A stretch of 64,000 nucleotides of DNA from Psychroserpens sp. Hel_I_66 (lineage in GTDB: Bacteria; Bacteroidota; Bacteroidia; Flavobacteriales; Flavobacteriaceae), in contig NZ_JUGU01000001.1 of assembly GCF_000799465.1 (NCBI RefSeq), positions 682,001-746,000 on the forward strand. Reading direction: 5' to 3'. Positions 9,879 through 19,293 of the stretch are shown here, piece after piece (position 1 is the first letter of the stretch; each line of letters opens with the position of its first letter). Under the pieces are notes generated by a model. It saw only the letters and a list, made by a program, of their open reading frames with translations. It did no database searches and was not told where the DNA came from. Position numbers and translations under genes: made by a program.

Positions 9879-10774
9879 GAGCATTGGTGATTTCTGGAGG
9901 CGGAAGTAAAGGCGCGTTCGCGGGAGGTGTTGCGCAATATCTTATAGAGGAAGAAGGTCGAGAATATGATATGTTTTTGGGGACGTCAACGGGTAGTTTG
10001 CTCATAAACCACTTGGCTTTAGGTGATATTGGTAAGTTGTATAATGTGTTTACCAATGTGCAGCAACATGATATTTTTAGCATAAGCCCTTTTGTGCAAC
10101 GTAAAAAAGGAGATCGAGAATATGTATCTATTGATTTTATAAATTCTCTATGGCAGTTCATGAGGCGCAAGCGAACGTTTGGAGAGAGTAAAGCGCTTAA
10201 GCGACACATAATACGGAATTTCACAAAAGAGGAATATTTAAAAATCAAGGAAACAAAAGAAGATGTTGTTGTGACTGTTTCTAATCTGTCCATGAACAGG
10301 GTAGAGTACAAGTCTATCAAAGATTATTCTTATGAGGAATTTTGTAATTGGATTTGGATCTCATGTAATTATATACCGTTCATGTCTTTGGTGAAAGTTA
10401 ATGGCTATGAATATGCAGATGGTGGATTGGGTTGCGTCATCCCAATCAGGGAAGCTATTTTAAGAGGTGCTACGGAAGTTGATGCCATCATTTTAGAGGC
10501 AGAGCAAATGGAGCGCTCTAAAGTTCTAGGGAAAAACCCATTTTCTTTGATGCTTAATTTATTTGGTCACCTTTTGGATCAAGTAGAAAAAAGCGATATT
10601 GTTATTGGCAAGCTTGCTGCCAAAAACAGAGGCGTAAAACTCAATTTATATTACACGCCAGTTAGTTTGACCGAAAATTCTTTGATCTTTAGTAAGCGTT
10701 TAATGACAAAATGGTGGGAGCAAGGTTATGATTATGCTAAAAACAGACACGACGATAGTAATCGTATTGCTTAA
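9875..10774 (+). CDS. Patatin-like phospholipase
   Basis: The 299-residue protein shows the full patatin signature. It has the oxyanion loop GGGSKGAF at 8-15, the nucleophile elbow GTSTG with Ser38, and the dyad Asp in YADGGLG near residue 188. These enzymes are Ser-Asp acyl hydrolases acting on phospholipids or acylglycerols. No signal peptide is visible, so it is probably cytoplasmic or peripheral to the inner membrane. The start is TTG at 9875-9877 and shares bases with the TGA of the upstream aminopeptidase. The conserved glycine loop sits only eight residues in, which leaves no room for a later start. The convergent neighbour ends 2 bases downstream. Confidence 0.9.
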   Translation: MRALVISGGGSKGAFAGGVAQYLIEEEGREYDMFLGTSTGSLLINHLALGDIGKLYNVFTNVQQHDIFSISPFVQRKKGDREYVSIDFINSLWQFMRRKRTFGESKALKRHIIRNFTKEEYLKIKETKEDVVVTVSNLSMNRVEYKSIKDYSYEEFCNWIWISCNYIPFMSLVKVNGYEYADGGLGCVIPIREAILRGATEVDAIILEAEQMERSKVLGKNPFSLMLNLFGHLLDQVEKSDIVIGKLAAKNRGVKLNLYYTPVSLTENSLIFSKRLMTKWWEQGYDYAKNRHDDSNRIA

Positions 10775-10776
10775 AA

Positions 10777-11295
10777 CTACCAAATTTCAGAAACTTCTTC
10801 CCTTATGAATGAAAGCGCTGCGTCACTTGGCGCTCTTTTGTCCATCATATCTGTGATGATGACTTCACGAAGTTTGTCTGCATTATCAACTTTATCAGAT
10901 AATGTTGCCTTTCTTATCATTTGAATGGTTGCATTTTTTGCGGTAGAAGTAATGCTCCAGCACTTATCTGTAACATAAATTTGCTGCGCTAAATTATGAT
11001 CAAATTCTTGTTCAATATTAGCTATAAGTAAAGCTTCGTAATCTTCTTTATTTGAGGAATTTGGAGTAACTCTTATTAGTAATTTTGATGGCTTTATTCT
11101 TTCTAAAAAAAGAGAGATGCGTTCGTAGGCTTGAAGTCGCATTGGTAGACTGTCCTTTTGTAAATCTTTGCGTATTAAATAGTCTCTTCTGTTGGTTTCA
11201 TTTTCTACAAATTCACGAAAAAATAAATAAGCAATTGCTCCAGTGATTAAAGCTGGAATGATAAACATAAGTAGATTAATTAATTGTTGTTCCAT
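10777..11295 (-). CDS. Unknown membrane-anchored protein
   Basis: I do not recognise a catalytic family in this 172-residue protein. An N-terminal transmembrane helix (about 6-26) is followed by a charged linker and a soluble mixed alpha/beta region. It contains few cysteines and no metal or nucleotide motif. It resembles uncharacterised proteins conserved across Bacteroidota (possibly the family called DUF7935, from memory only). The helix is probably in the inner membrane with the rest in the cytoplasm. It lies 37 bases downstream of the glutamate-synthase-like gene on the same strand, so it may be the second gene of an operon. Confidence 0.7.
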   Translation of the reverse strand: MEQQLINLLMFIIPALITGAIAYLFFREFVENETNRRDYLIRKDLQKDSLPMRLQAYERISLFLERIKPSKLLIRVTPNSSNKEDYEALLIANIEQEFDHNLAQQIYVTDKCWSITSTAKNATIQMIRKATLSDKVDNADKLREVIITDMMDKRAPSDAALSFIREEVSEIW

Positions 11296-11332
11296 AATGG
11301 CAATGATTGTTTTAAATTATAAAATTAGTAAT

Positions 11333-12901
11333 TTAAGATTGTTGTCTCATGTTTTTTCCGCCTAAATATTGACAGTCTTTTAAATCTCTCATAGAGGTAA
11401 AAGGTACTGGTGTTTTATCGTATTGATAAGTCATACTCAATTCAGACGACAAATTGTGGTCGTCAACATTAACCTCTATATCTGTCATTTCGAATTGGCA
11501 AGGATGTTCGTAACCCGCAGCATGTGTGATTTCAATGAACTCTTTTTTAAAGGTATTGAAGTATTGGGCCAAACGTTCAGATTTTAAAGGAACATCGATA
11601 CCGCGTTGCAACCATTTGCTTTGAGTAGCAACACCACTAGGGCAACGATTTGTATGGCAAACCTTAGCTTGAATACATCCAATACTCATCATTGCCTCTC
11701 TAGCCACGTTTATAACATCAACACCCATTGCAAATGCCATTGCAGCTTTGCCAGGAAACCCAAGTTTGCCACTCCCAATAAAAACGACTTGTTTTTCTAG
11801 TCCTTTTCTTTTAAATAGTTTGTACAAATCCCCAAAACCGTAAACCCAAGGTAGAGACACGTGGTCTGCAAAACTTGGTGGAGCAGCACCAGTGCCACCT
11901 TCACCGCCATCTACAGTAATAAAATCTGGACCTTTACCAGTTTTGACCATAATGTCAGTTAGTTCTTCCCATTGACCCAGTTTGCCAATAGCAGCTTTAA
12001 TGCCAACTGGTAAGCCCGTTTCTTCTGCGATAGCTTCAATAAAATCAACCATTTCTGGTATAGTATTAAAAGCCTTGTGATTTGGAGGTGATAATACGTC
12101 TTTGCCAACTTCAACACCTCGAATTTCTGCGATTTCCTCTGAAATTTTTGCTCCCGGTAACACACCTCCTTTGCCTGGTTTAGCGCCTTGGGAAAGTTTT
12201 AGTTCTATGGCTCTTATAAAAGGATTTTCCTCAACAAGTTTTTTCATTTTCTCCATTGAGAATCCGCCATCTTCTGTGCGCACGCCAAAGTATCCTGTTC
12301 CGAAGTGAAACACAACATCTCCACCGTTGCTGTGGTATGGTGACAATCCACCTTCACCAGTGTTATGGTAAGCTCCAGCGATTTTACATCCTTTATTTAG
12401 TGAGTCAATTGCCCTTGCTGATAGTGAACCAAAACTCATTGCAGACACATTTATAATAGATGCTGGTCGAAATGGTTTTCTTCGTTTGTTATGAAGACCT
12501 ATCACTTTTGCGCATGGCAAAAAATGTTTGTCCTTTGCATTTACGTGATCGTCATCAACTTTAAAAGGAATCATCGCATTATTGATAAATATATGCTGGT
12601 GCGCATAAATATCTCGGTCTGTACCAAAGCCTTCGTAGTTGTTCTCGCTTTTTGCAGAGGCATAAACCCATCCTCTTTCTATGCGGTTGAAAGGAAGTTC
12701 TTCCCTGTTGTTTGCTATAAAATATTGACGAATTTCTGGACCGATACTTTCAAACCAATATCGTAAGTGGCCTACAACAGGAAAATTATGGCTTATGGTG
12801 TGTCTTCTTTGTGAAATATCGCGAATGGCAACTATCGCAAGTACGATAATGATCCACATCCACCATGAGATGCTTGAAATAAAGTCAATAAAAGTGTCCA
12901 T
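11333..12901 (-). CDS. FMN-binding glutamate synthase-like protein
   Basis: The protein matches the central FMN domain of glutamate synthase: SAMSFGSLSARAID, then GGEGGTGAAPPSFADH, then a cysteine cluster C-x5-C-x4-C (CIQAKVCHTNRC) that in GltB binds a 3Fe-4S centre. It lacks the glutaminase and FAD/NADPH parts, so it is a stand-alone oxidoreductase whose donor is unknown. An N-terminal hydrophobic segment (about FISSISWWMWIIIVLAIVAI) probably anchors it to the inner membrane. An upstream in-frame ATG at 12938-12940 would add 13 residues. It lies only 2 bases from a perfect -7 box and would fall at or before the transcript start, so I chose the ATG at 12899-12901 (522 residues). Confidence 0.88.
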   Translation of the reverse strand: MDTFIDFISSISWWMWIIIVLAIVAIRDISQRRHTISHNFPVVGHLRYWFESIGPEIRQYFIANNREELPFNRIERGWVYASAKSENNYEGFGTDRDIYAHQHIFINNAMIPFKVDDDHVNAKDKHFLPCAKVIGLHNKRRKPFRPASIINVSAMSFGSLSARAIDSLNKGCKIAGAYHNTGEGGLSPYHSNGGDVVFHFGTGYFGVRTEDGGFSMEKMKKLVEENPFIRAIELKLSQGAKPGKGGVLPGAKISEEIAEIRGVEVGKDVLSPPNHKAFNTIPEMVDFIEAIAEETGLPVGIKAAIGKLGQWEELTDIMVKTGKGPDFITVDGGEGGTGAAPPSFADHVSLPWVYGFGDLYKLFKRKGLEKQVVFIGSGKLGFPGKAAMAFAMGVDVINVAREAMMSIGCIQAKVCHTNRCPSGVATQSKWLQRGIDVPLKSERLAQYFNTFKKEFIEITHAAGYEHPCQFEMTDIEVNVDDHNLSSELSMTYQYDKTPVPFTSMRDLKDCQYLGGKNMRQQS

Positions 12902-12942
12902 GAAGTTAATTTGAAACGTAAAGATATTTAATTTTTGCATTA

Positions 12943-12950
12943 CAAAAGTA
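12943..12950 (-). promoter_or_regulatory. Promoter -7 box that decides the start of the GltS-like gene
   Basis: On the minus strand this reads TACTTTTG, a perfect TAnnTTTG. With transcription starting five to eight bases downstream, the ATG at 12940 would not be on the message in usable form. The ATG at 12901 would have a leader of about 35 bases. Confidence 0.55.
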
Positions 12951-12971
12951 TCAAATACTTATCTTTATAAT

Positions 12972-14540
12972 ATGGGAGTAATTACAAAAAAAACAGGTGT
13001 TATTTTTATCGTGACTTTTGCGGTTGCCTTAATTATATTTTTTAGTCTAAAATTCTATGCAGAATCTAAATTTAAGGACTATGTTGCCAATTTACCAGAG
13101 CAAATGGATTTTCAATATGAAGATGTGGATATTGACATTCTCTCCGGGAATTTAACCCTTAAAAAGCCATCGCTAAACATTAAAGGTCAAGTAACCAATG
13201 AGGTTATTGCTAAAATAAATCTCGATAATTTTGAATTGAAGAATTTAGGTTATTGGGATTTTTATAAAAATGACGCTGTAAATATTGAGCTTGTCAACAT
13301 TTCTAAGCCCAAAATCACTTATTACCACAACAAAAATGTTGAAAAACAAAGTTATAGCGATAATTTAAATGGAGGTTCTAAAAAGACATTTCAGGTTGGA
13401 ACATTTAAAATTGAGAACGCTGATATTGAGGTTTTTGATGTAGATACAGATTCCCTATTGTTTTCTTCGGAAAATATAGACATCCAATTATCGTCTATTA
13501 CATCAAAATCATCTAAAACTTCCAAGCTTCCATTTTCATTCGGGGAATTTTTCATAAACTCAAAAAATCTTGAATATCAAGTTGGTGACTTTGAGAATCT
13601 CACTTTAGAATCGATGTCAATTACACCAGAGACATCTAAACTTTCTAACCTAAAACTACGAACAAAATATTCCGAAAGGGAATTGTCAAGTATTATAAAA
13701 ACCGAAAGAGATCATTATGATTTGAGTATTGTTTCCGTAGAAATATTAAATCAAAAATTAACGTTTGACAAAGATTCTATTACAGTTTTCAAAGCCAATG
13801 AAATCATTATAAACACTCCTGAAATTGATATTTACAGGGATAAATTAGTAGCCGATGATTTGACACATAAATCAATGTATAGCAAAATGTTAAGGGATCT
13901 TAACTTTAGTTTAGATTTAAATAAAATAATTATAAATAAAGGACGTATTATTTATGAGGAAAAAGTTAAGAAAGACAATCAAGCTGGTAAATTAGAATTT
14001 TTAAATCTAGATGCAACTATAGCAAATGTTTCTAATTTAAAATCATCAACGCAACCAGTAAAAATTGATATTTCATCCACTTTTATGGAAGATACACCTC
14101 TTGAAGTGGATTGGAGTTTTGATGTAAACGACGTTAACGATGGCTTTATTTTTAAAGCAGATTTAGGTCTTTTAGAAGCAAAAGATTTAAATCAGTTTAT
14201 GCAACCTAATTTAAATATCAAATTAGAAGGAGCTTTGATTAAAACCTATTTTACGATTGATGGCAATGCCAATACATCCAGAGTAGATCTAAAGACCGAT
14301 TACGACCAATTTGATGTTGTGATTCTCCAGGATGACGGTAAAGAGAAAAACAAATTCTTATCTGGTTTAGTCAATTTGTTTATATCAAAAGACAGTAAAA
14401 ACAGTACAGACAATTTCCGCGAAAGCGATACCAAAACAGTAGATCGCGATAAGACGAAATCTATTTTTAATTTTGTTTGGAAAAACGCCCAATCTGGCCT
14501 ATTATCTGCGATGGCTGGCGATGGCAAAAAAGACAACTAA
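12972..14540 (+). CDS. AsmA/DUF748-like membrane-anchored protein
   Basis: The 522-residue protein has one N-terminal transmembrane helix (about 9-27), then a long run of beta-strand-rich sequence with repeated short hydrophobic-polar alternation. Phrases such as DIDILSGNLTLKKPSLNIKG and IIINTPEIDIYRDKLVADDL are typical of AsmA-like or DUF748 proteins. In that superfamily the beta-groove is thought to carry lipids between the inner and outer membranes. The assignment here is by pattern only, and there are no catalytic motifs. It is transcribed divergently from the GltS-like gene with only 70 bases between the starts. Its stop is 3 bases from the convergent amidohydrolase gene. Confidence 0.6.
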   Translation: MGVITKKTGVIFIVTFAVALIIFFSLKFYAESKFKDYVANLPEQMDFQYEDVDIDILSGNLTLKKPSLNIKGQVTNEVIAKINLDNFELKNLGYWDFYKNDAVNIELVNISKPKITYYHNKNVEKQSYSDNLNGGSKKTFQVGTFKIENADIEVFDVDTDSLLFSSENIDIQLSSITSKSSKTSKLPFSFGEFFINSKNLEYQVGDFENLTLESMSITPETSKLSNLKLRTKYSERELSSIIKTERDHYDLSIVSVEILNQKLTFDKDSITVFKANEIIINTPEIDIYRDKLVADDLTHKSMYSKMLRDLNFSLDLNKIIINKGRIIYEEKVKKDNQAGKLEFLNLDATIANVSNLKSSTQPVKIDISSTFMEDTPLEVDWSFDVNDVNDGFIFKADLGLLEAKDLNQFMQPNLNIKLEGALIKTYFTIDGNANTSRVDLKTDYDQFDVVILQDDGKEKNKFLSGLVNLFISKDSKNSTDNFRESDTKTVDRDKTKSIFNFVWKNAQSGLLSAMAGDGKKDN

Positions 14541-14543
14541 AAT

Positions 14544-15821
14544 TTACTTGTTCAAATAATCTAATGTTAGTTGTGTAAATGCTTTGACGCCAAGCAACAT
14601 CCCACTTTCATCAATCATAAAATCTGGTGTATGGTGAGGAAATGCACCTTTGGATTCTTCGGTTGGATTCATGCCTCCCAAAAAGAAATATAAACCAGGA
14701 ACCACTTCTTGAAAGTAAGAAAAATCTTCTCCGCCAGTGGTGGCTTTTACTATTTGAACATTTTGAGTACCTGCGACTTCTTGCAAAGATGGGAGCATTT
14801 GGTCAACCAAATCAGGATCATTATAAGTGATAGAAGTTTGGTTTCTAAAAGATATAGTGGCTTCTCCACCATAAGCTTTAGCAATTGTTTCTGTCATTTC
14901 TTTCATACGACGCTCAATCATTTCGCGCATTGCAGGATCGAGTGTTCTAACAGTGCCAATGAGTTCTGCTGTTTCTGGGATGATATTAAAACGTGTTCCT
15001 GCTGTAATTTTGCCTACAGTAATTACTGCAGCTTCATCTGTTAATTTAGCCTCTCTACTTATAATAGTTTGTAAACCATCAATAATTTTTGCTGAAATCA
15101 AAATTGGATCAACTCCAGACCAAGGCTGTGAACCATGGGTTTGTTTCCCTTTGACGTTGATAACAAAACGTTCTACGGAAGCCATAATGCCACCTTTTTT
15201 ATATTTCAAAACGCCAACAGGAGTTCCTGCATTGATATGCAGACCAAAAATAACATCCACCTTTGGATTTTCTAAAACTCCTTCTTTGATCATTAGTGCT
15301 GCACCTCCTTCTTCTCCAGGTGGTGGCCCTTCTTCTGCAGGTTGAAAGATAAATTTGACTGTTCCTTTTATTTTGTCTTTGTGTTTTGATAATACTTCTG
15401 CAACTCCCATTAAAATGGCTGTATGTGTGTCATGCCCACAAGCGTGCATCACGCCAGTTTTTGTTCCTAAAAATTCGGTTTCTACTGTACTTTTAAAAGG
15501 TAAGTCATTACGTTCTGTTACTGGAAGTGCGTCGATATCTGCTCGAAGTGCAACGACTTTACCTGGTTGGTCTCCTTTTAAAATGCCAACAACACCTGTT
15601 ATAGCGATTCCTGTTTCAACTTCTAATCCCAAAGATTTTAGATGTGCTGCAATTTTTTCAGCAGTTTTAAACTCTTGATTGGATAGCTCTGGATTTTGAT
15701 GAAAATCGCGACGCCACTCAATCACTTTAGATTCGATATCTATGATGTCTTTTTCAATATTGTTTTGTGAGAATATTGCTAAACTTCCGAAGAAAAAACA
15801 CAACGTAACAATTACTTTCAT
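14544..15821 (-). CDS. M20-family amidohydrolase, exported
   Basis: The 425-residue protein belongs to the M20D branch (IAA-amino acid or hippurate hydrolase type). Metal-binding features are MHACGHDTHTA, PAEEG, and a late histidine in FPHHTPDF. The lid dimerisation domain occupies roughly 210-325. It hydrolyses N-acyl amino acids or similar amides, but the substrate is not known. A signal peptide (to about FSQNN) points to the periplasm, unlike the cytoplasmic family members. It is monocistronic, convergent with the AsmA-like gene and divergent from the helicase gene. Confidence 0.92.
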   Translation of the reverse strand: MKVIVTLCFFFGSLAIFSQNNIEKDIIDIESKVIEWRRDFHQNPELSNQEFKTAEKIAAHLKSLGLEVETGIAITGVVGILKGDQPGKVVALRADIDALPVTERNDLPFKSTVETEFLGTKTGVMHACGHDTHTAILMGVAEVLSKHKDKIKGTVKFIFQPAEEGPPPGEEGGAALMIKEGVLENPKVDVIFGLHINAGTPVGVLKYKKGGIMASVERFVINVKGKQTHGSQPWSGVDPILISAKIIDGLQTIISREAKLTDEAAVITVGKITAGTRFNIIPETAELIGTVRTLDPAMREMIERRMKEMTETIAKAYGGEATISFRNQTSITYNDPDLVDQMLPSLQEVAGTQNVQIVKATTGGEDFSYFQEVVPGLYFFLGGMNPTEESKGAFPHHTPDFMIDESGMLLGVKAFTQLTLDYLNK

Positions 15822-15963
15822 GGTTTAAAATTTATTGATGAGCTTAAAGGTATTCAAAATATGTGAAACTAAAATCTTAGCCTTGATTGTTTATAATTAT
15901 TCATAAAATCGTTTACTAAAAACGAGGCTTTTGGTTAATTTCACGTTTTAAAAAAAATTAGAA

Positions 15964-18282
15964 TTGGAGAAATATTTAAGTCAGTTAAACGAAGCACAGT
16001 ATGAGCCAACGGTTCAAATAGATGGACCAATGATTATCATTGCTGGTGCAGGATCTGGAAAAACTAGAGTACTCACATATCGCATTGCTTATTTGATGAG
16101 TAAAGGCGTGGACTCGTTTAATATTTTGGCGTTGACATTTACAAATAAAGCTGCCAAAGAAATGAAGGGCAGAATTGCAGATATTGTTGGGGATGGCGAA
16201 GCGAAAAATCTGTGGATGGGAACATTTCACTCTGTTTTTGCTAGAATATTGCGCTTTGAAGGGCATCATTTAGGTTTTCCGAGCAATTTTACCATTTACG
16301 ATACTCAGGATTCCCAAAAACTATTGGGCTCTATTATTAAAGAGATGGGATTGGACAAGGATATTTATAAAACGAAACAAGTTTACAGTCGTATTTCTTC
16401 ATATAAAAATAACCTCATTACAGTAAAAGCATATTTTAAAAATCCGGAATTGATAGAAGCAGATACAGCTGCAAGACGTCCTAGAATGGGAGAAATCTAC
16501 AAGAATTATGTAGATCGGTGCTTTAAAGCAGGCGCGATGGATTTTGATGATTTGTTGTTGAGAACCAATGAGTTATTGACGCGATTTCCTAACGTTTTGG
16601 CGCAATATCAAAACAAGTTTAGATACATTTTGGTAGATGAGTACCAAGATACGAACCACTCCCAATATTTGATTGTTAGAGCGTTGTCTGATCGTTTTCA
16701 AAATATCTGCGTCGTTGGTGATGATGCGCAGAGTATTTATGCGTTTCGTGGTGCTAACATCAATAACATCTTAAACTTCCAAAAAGATTATGATGATGTC
16801 AAGGTGTATCGTTTAGAGCAAAATTACCGCTCGACCAAAAATATTGTAGGTGCAGCCAATTCTGTTATAGAACATAATAAAACGAAGCTCGATAAAGTCG
16901 TTTGGACTGCAAATGTAGAAGGTGAAAAAGTAAAAGTTCATCGCTCGCTTACTGATGGTGACGAAGGTAGATACGTTGCAAGTACCATTTGGGAAAACAA
17001 GATGAATAATCAACTTCCCAATAGTGATTTTGCTGTTTTATATAGAACCAATGCGCAATCCAGGGCTATTGAAGACGCACTTCGCAAACGAGATATCCCT
17101 TATCGTATTTATGGCGGACTGTCATTTTACCAACGCAAAGAGATCAAGGATGTAACTGCTTATTTGAGACTTATATTGAATCCTGCGGATGAGGAAGCGC
17201 TTAAACGCGTGATCAATTATCCTGCGAGAGGCATTGGCCAAACAACGGTTGATCGTTTGGTGGTTGCTGCAAATGGCTTCGGAAAATCGATTTTTGAAGT
17301 TCTTCAACATATTGATGAAATAGATATCAATATTAACAAAGGCACCAAAAATAAGCTGAAAGATTTTGTCACGCTCATTGAAAGTTACCAGGTGATGAAC
17401 CAAACCGCAAATGCGTTTGAGTTGACTGAGCACGTGACCAAAACCAGCGGACTGATAAAGGAAGTCAACAAAGATGGTACACCAGAAGGTCAAGTAAGAT
17501 TAGAAAACGTTGAGGAACTGTTAAACGGTATTAAGGATTTTGTTGAAGGTCAAATCGAAATTGCAGATGCAGGAGATTCTCTCGCAGAATTTCTTGAAGA
17601 CGTTGCGCTCGCTACCGATCTAGATAGTGATAAAGGCGACCCTAACCACGTCGCAATGATGACCATTCACTTGGCAAAAGGTCTTGAATTTCCTTACGTA
17701 TTCATCGTTGGTATGGAGGAGGATTTATTTCCAAGTGCCATGAGTATGAATACAAGAAGTGAGTTGGAGGAGGAGCGACGCTTATTTTACGTGGCGTTGA
17801 CAAGAGCTGAAAAACAAGCGTATTTGACATACACCTTGTCGCGTTACCGCTGGGGAAAATTGATTGATGCAGAGCCTAGCAGATTCATAGAAGAGATCGA
17901 TGACCAGTTTGTTGATATTATAACACCAATAAATGATCCTCGCCAAAACCCAATGTTGAGTGCAGATATTTTTGGAGATGTTGAGCCAAATCAAATTAGG
18001 TTTAAGAAACCAATAAGGAGAAAATCGGAAACGAAGGCACCTCCAAAATTTGTAGCACCTAAAAATTTAAAGCCTGTTTCTAAATCCAGCGCACCAGATA
18101 AAGCCAATCTTTTTGATGGTAATTTAGTCGTTGGTAACTTTGTTGAGCATAGTCGCTTCGGAAAAGGAGAAGTTCTAAAAATAGAAGGAAAGGGTGCAGA
18201 TGTTAAGGCTGAAATTAATTTTGAAATTGGAGGCGTTAAGAAGTTGTTGCTAAGGTTTGCTAAATTGGATGTGCTTGGCTAA
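15964..18282 (+). CDS. UvrD/PcrA-type DNA helicase
   Basis: The 772-residue superfamily 1 helicase unwinds DNA 3' to 5' in repair and replication restart. Motifs are Walker A AGAGSGKT (27-34), DEYQDTN (motif II), GDDAQSIYAFRGA (motif III), and late motifs TIHLAKGLEFPYVF and VALTRAEKQAYL. A C-terminal Tudor-like module (FVEHSRFGKGEVLKI) is the part that in PcrA contacts RNA polymerase. The start is TTG at 15964, which places the Q-motif correctly; there is no nearby ATG that would keep it. The last domain resembles the N-terminus of the unknown protein at 39425. Confidence 0.95.
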   Translation: MEKYLSQLNEAQYEPTVQIDGPMIIIAGAGSGKTRVLTYRIAYLMSKGVDSFNILALTFTNKAAKEMKGRIADIVGDGEAKNLWMGTFHSVFARILRFEGHHLGFPSNFTIYDTQDSQKLLGSIIKEMGLDKDIYKTKQVYSRISSYKNNLITVKAYFKNPELIEADTAARRPRMGEIYKNYVDRCFKAGAMDFDDLLLRTNELLTRFPNVLAQYQNKFRYILVDEYQDTNHSQYLIVRALSDRFQNICVVGDDAQSIYAFRGANINNILNFQKDYDDVKVYRLEQNYRSTKNIVGAANSVIEHNKTKLDKVVWTANVEGEKVKVHRSLTDGDEGRYVASTIWENKMNNQLPNSDFAVLYRTNAQSRAIEDALRKRDIPYRIYGGLSFYQRKEIKDVTAYLRLILNPADEEALKRVINYPARGIGQTTVDRLVVAANGFGKSIFEVLQHIDEIDININKGTKNKLKDFVTLIESYQVMNQTANAFELTEHVTKTSGLIKEVNKDGTPEGQVRLENVEELLNGIKDFVEGQIEIADAGDSLAEFLEDVALATDLDSDKGDPNHVAMMTIHLAKGLEFPYVFIVGMEEDLFPSAMSMNTRSELEEERRLFYVALTRAEKQAYLTYTLSRYRWGKLIDAEPSRFIEEIDDQFVDIITPINDPRQNPMLSADIFGDVEPNQIRFKKPIRRKSETKAPPKFVAPKNLKPVSKSSAPDKANLFDGNLVVGNFVEHSRFGKGEVLKIEGKGADVKAEINFEIGGVKKLLLRFAKLDVLG

Positions 18283-18376
18283 AATGCTTTCTTCGGAAAT
18301 TTTATTCTTGGGAAGACCCAAACTTTCTAAGTTTAAAAATCAATGATTTTAATCCTTAAAATCTCCGAAGAGAAAA

Positions 18377-19246
18377 TTATTCTAAATGCGTTTGTGTAAA
18401 TGCTTTTAGCTTCGCCCAAGTGTCTAATAATTCTAGCCCGACCCAACCGTGTCCTGCATTTGGATAGAGTGTAAACTGGTGTGTCACTCCTAAATTAGAT
18501 AATTTAGCTTCCATCTCAACGCCTTGACTTGTTGGTATTAACGGGTCTTGGCCACCGTAAAATAAAATGGTTGGAGGGGATGAAGCGTCGACTTGGTGAT
18601 ACGGACTGATTTCTTCTAAAAATGCTGTAGAGGTATCAATTCCGAAGGTATTAATAATTTCAATTAGAAAAGGATTCTCACTTTCTGTATATGCTGGATC
18701 TGTAAAATTCGCTGGTCCGACTATACTTGAGACCATTTTGATGTCGTCATCAGTATCATACGCATAACTCCAAAGCATAGATAAGTGCGCTCCAGCGCTT
18801 GTGCCAATAAAACCGATATCATTAGAGATCACGTATTCGTTTTGATACGCTTTTAAAAAATTGACTACGGTAGTAATATCATCTATTTGCATAGGAAATG
18901 GCGGATTATCTTGATCTGCAAGTCTGTAGTTGATATTTACAATAGCGAGATTTGGTAAATCCTGGCGAATAAGGTCTTTAATTGGATTCATATCTGCTTT
19001 GTCACCAGTGGTCCATCCGCCTCCATGAACTAAAATCATGACTTTGGTTTCTGTGGTTCTATTTGCTGGTAAATAGATGTCGAAGACTTGATCGTTATCA
19101 TTTCCGTAGGACACATTTAGCTCTTGACGAAATTCTAAATTTGAATTTTCTCCTGGATCATTCCCGATTGAGCTATCATCTGATGAGCAGGATAAGCTGC
19201 TGATTGTCACAAAAAGCAACAACAATGAAAATTTAATTGTTTTCAT
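18377..19246 (-). CDS. Alpha/beta-hydrolase esterase lipoprotein
   Basis: The 289-residue protein carries a lipoprotein signal with Cys20 and a Ser/Asp-rich tether, then an esterase/lipase fold of the BD-FAE or hormone-sensitive-lipase type. The oxyanion motif is HGGGWTTGDK, the nucleophile elbow GTSAGA, the acid probably in GGQDPLIP, and the histidine in NAGHGW. It should be an exported serine esterase on a membrane surface. The natural ester is unknown; relatives remove acetyl or feruloyl groups from polysaccharides or act on short acyl esters. It diverges from the tsaC-like gene. Confidence 0.85.
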   Translation of the reverse strand: MKTIKFSLLLLFVTISSLSCSSDDSSIGNDPGENSNLEFRQELNVSYGNDNDQVFDIYLPANRTTETKVMILVHGGGWTTGDKADMNPIKDLIRQDLPNLAIVNINYRLADQDNPPFPMQIDDITTVVNFLKAYQNEYVISNDIGFIGTSAGAHLSMLWSYAYDTDDDIKMVSSIVGPANFTDPAYTESENPFLIEIINTFGIDTSTAFLEEISPYHQVDASSPPTILFYGGQDPLIPTSQGVEMEAKLSNLGVTHQFTLYPNAGHGWVGLELLDTWAKLKAFTQTHLE

Positions 19247-19293
19247 AATAAAATAATTAATTACTTTGTAAACGTATTTCTAAGATACATATT

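Noticed and set aside
9790..10320. 176-codon minus-strand ORF
   Set aside because: It overlaps the aminopeptidase end and the patatin core, both with clear motifs, and has no motif of its own.
11959..12766. Several ORFs within the GltS-like gene
   Set aside because: They are shadow frames of a well-conserved coding sequence.
14953..15678. Two plus-strand ORFs of 130 and 107 codons
   Set aside because: They are antisense to the M20 amidohydrolase and match no family.
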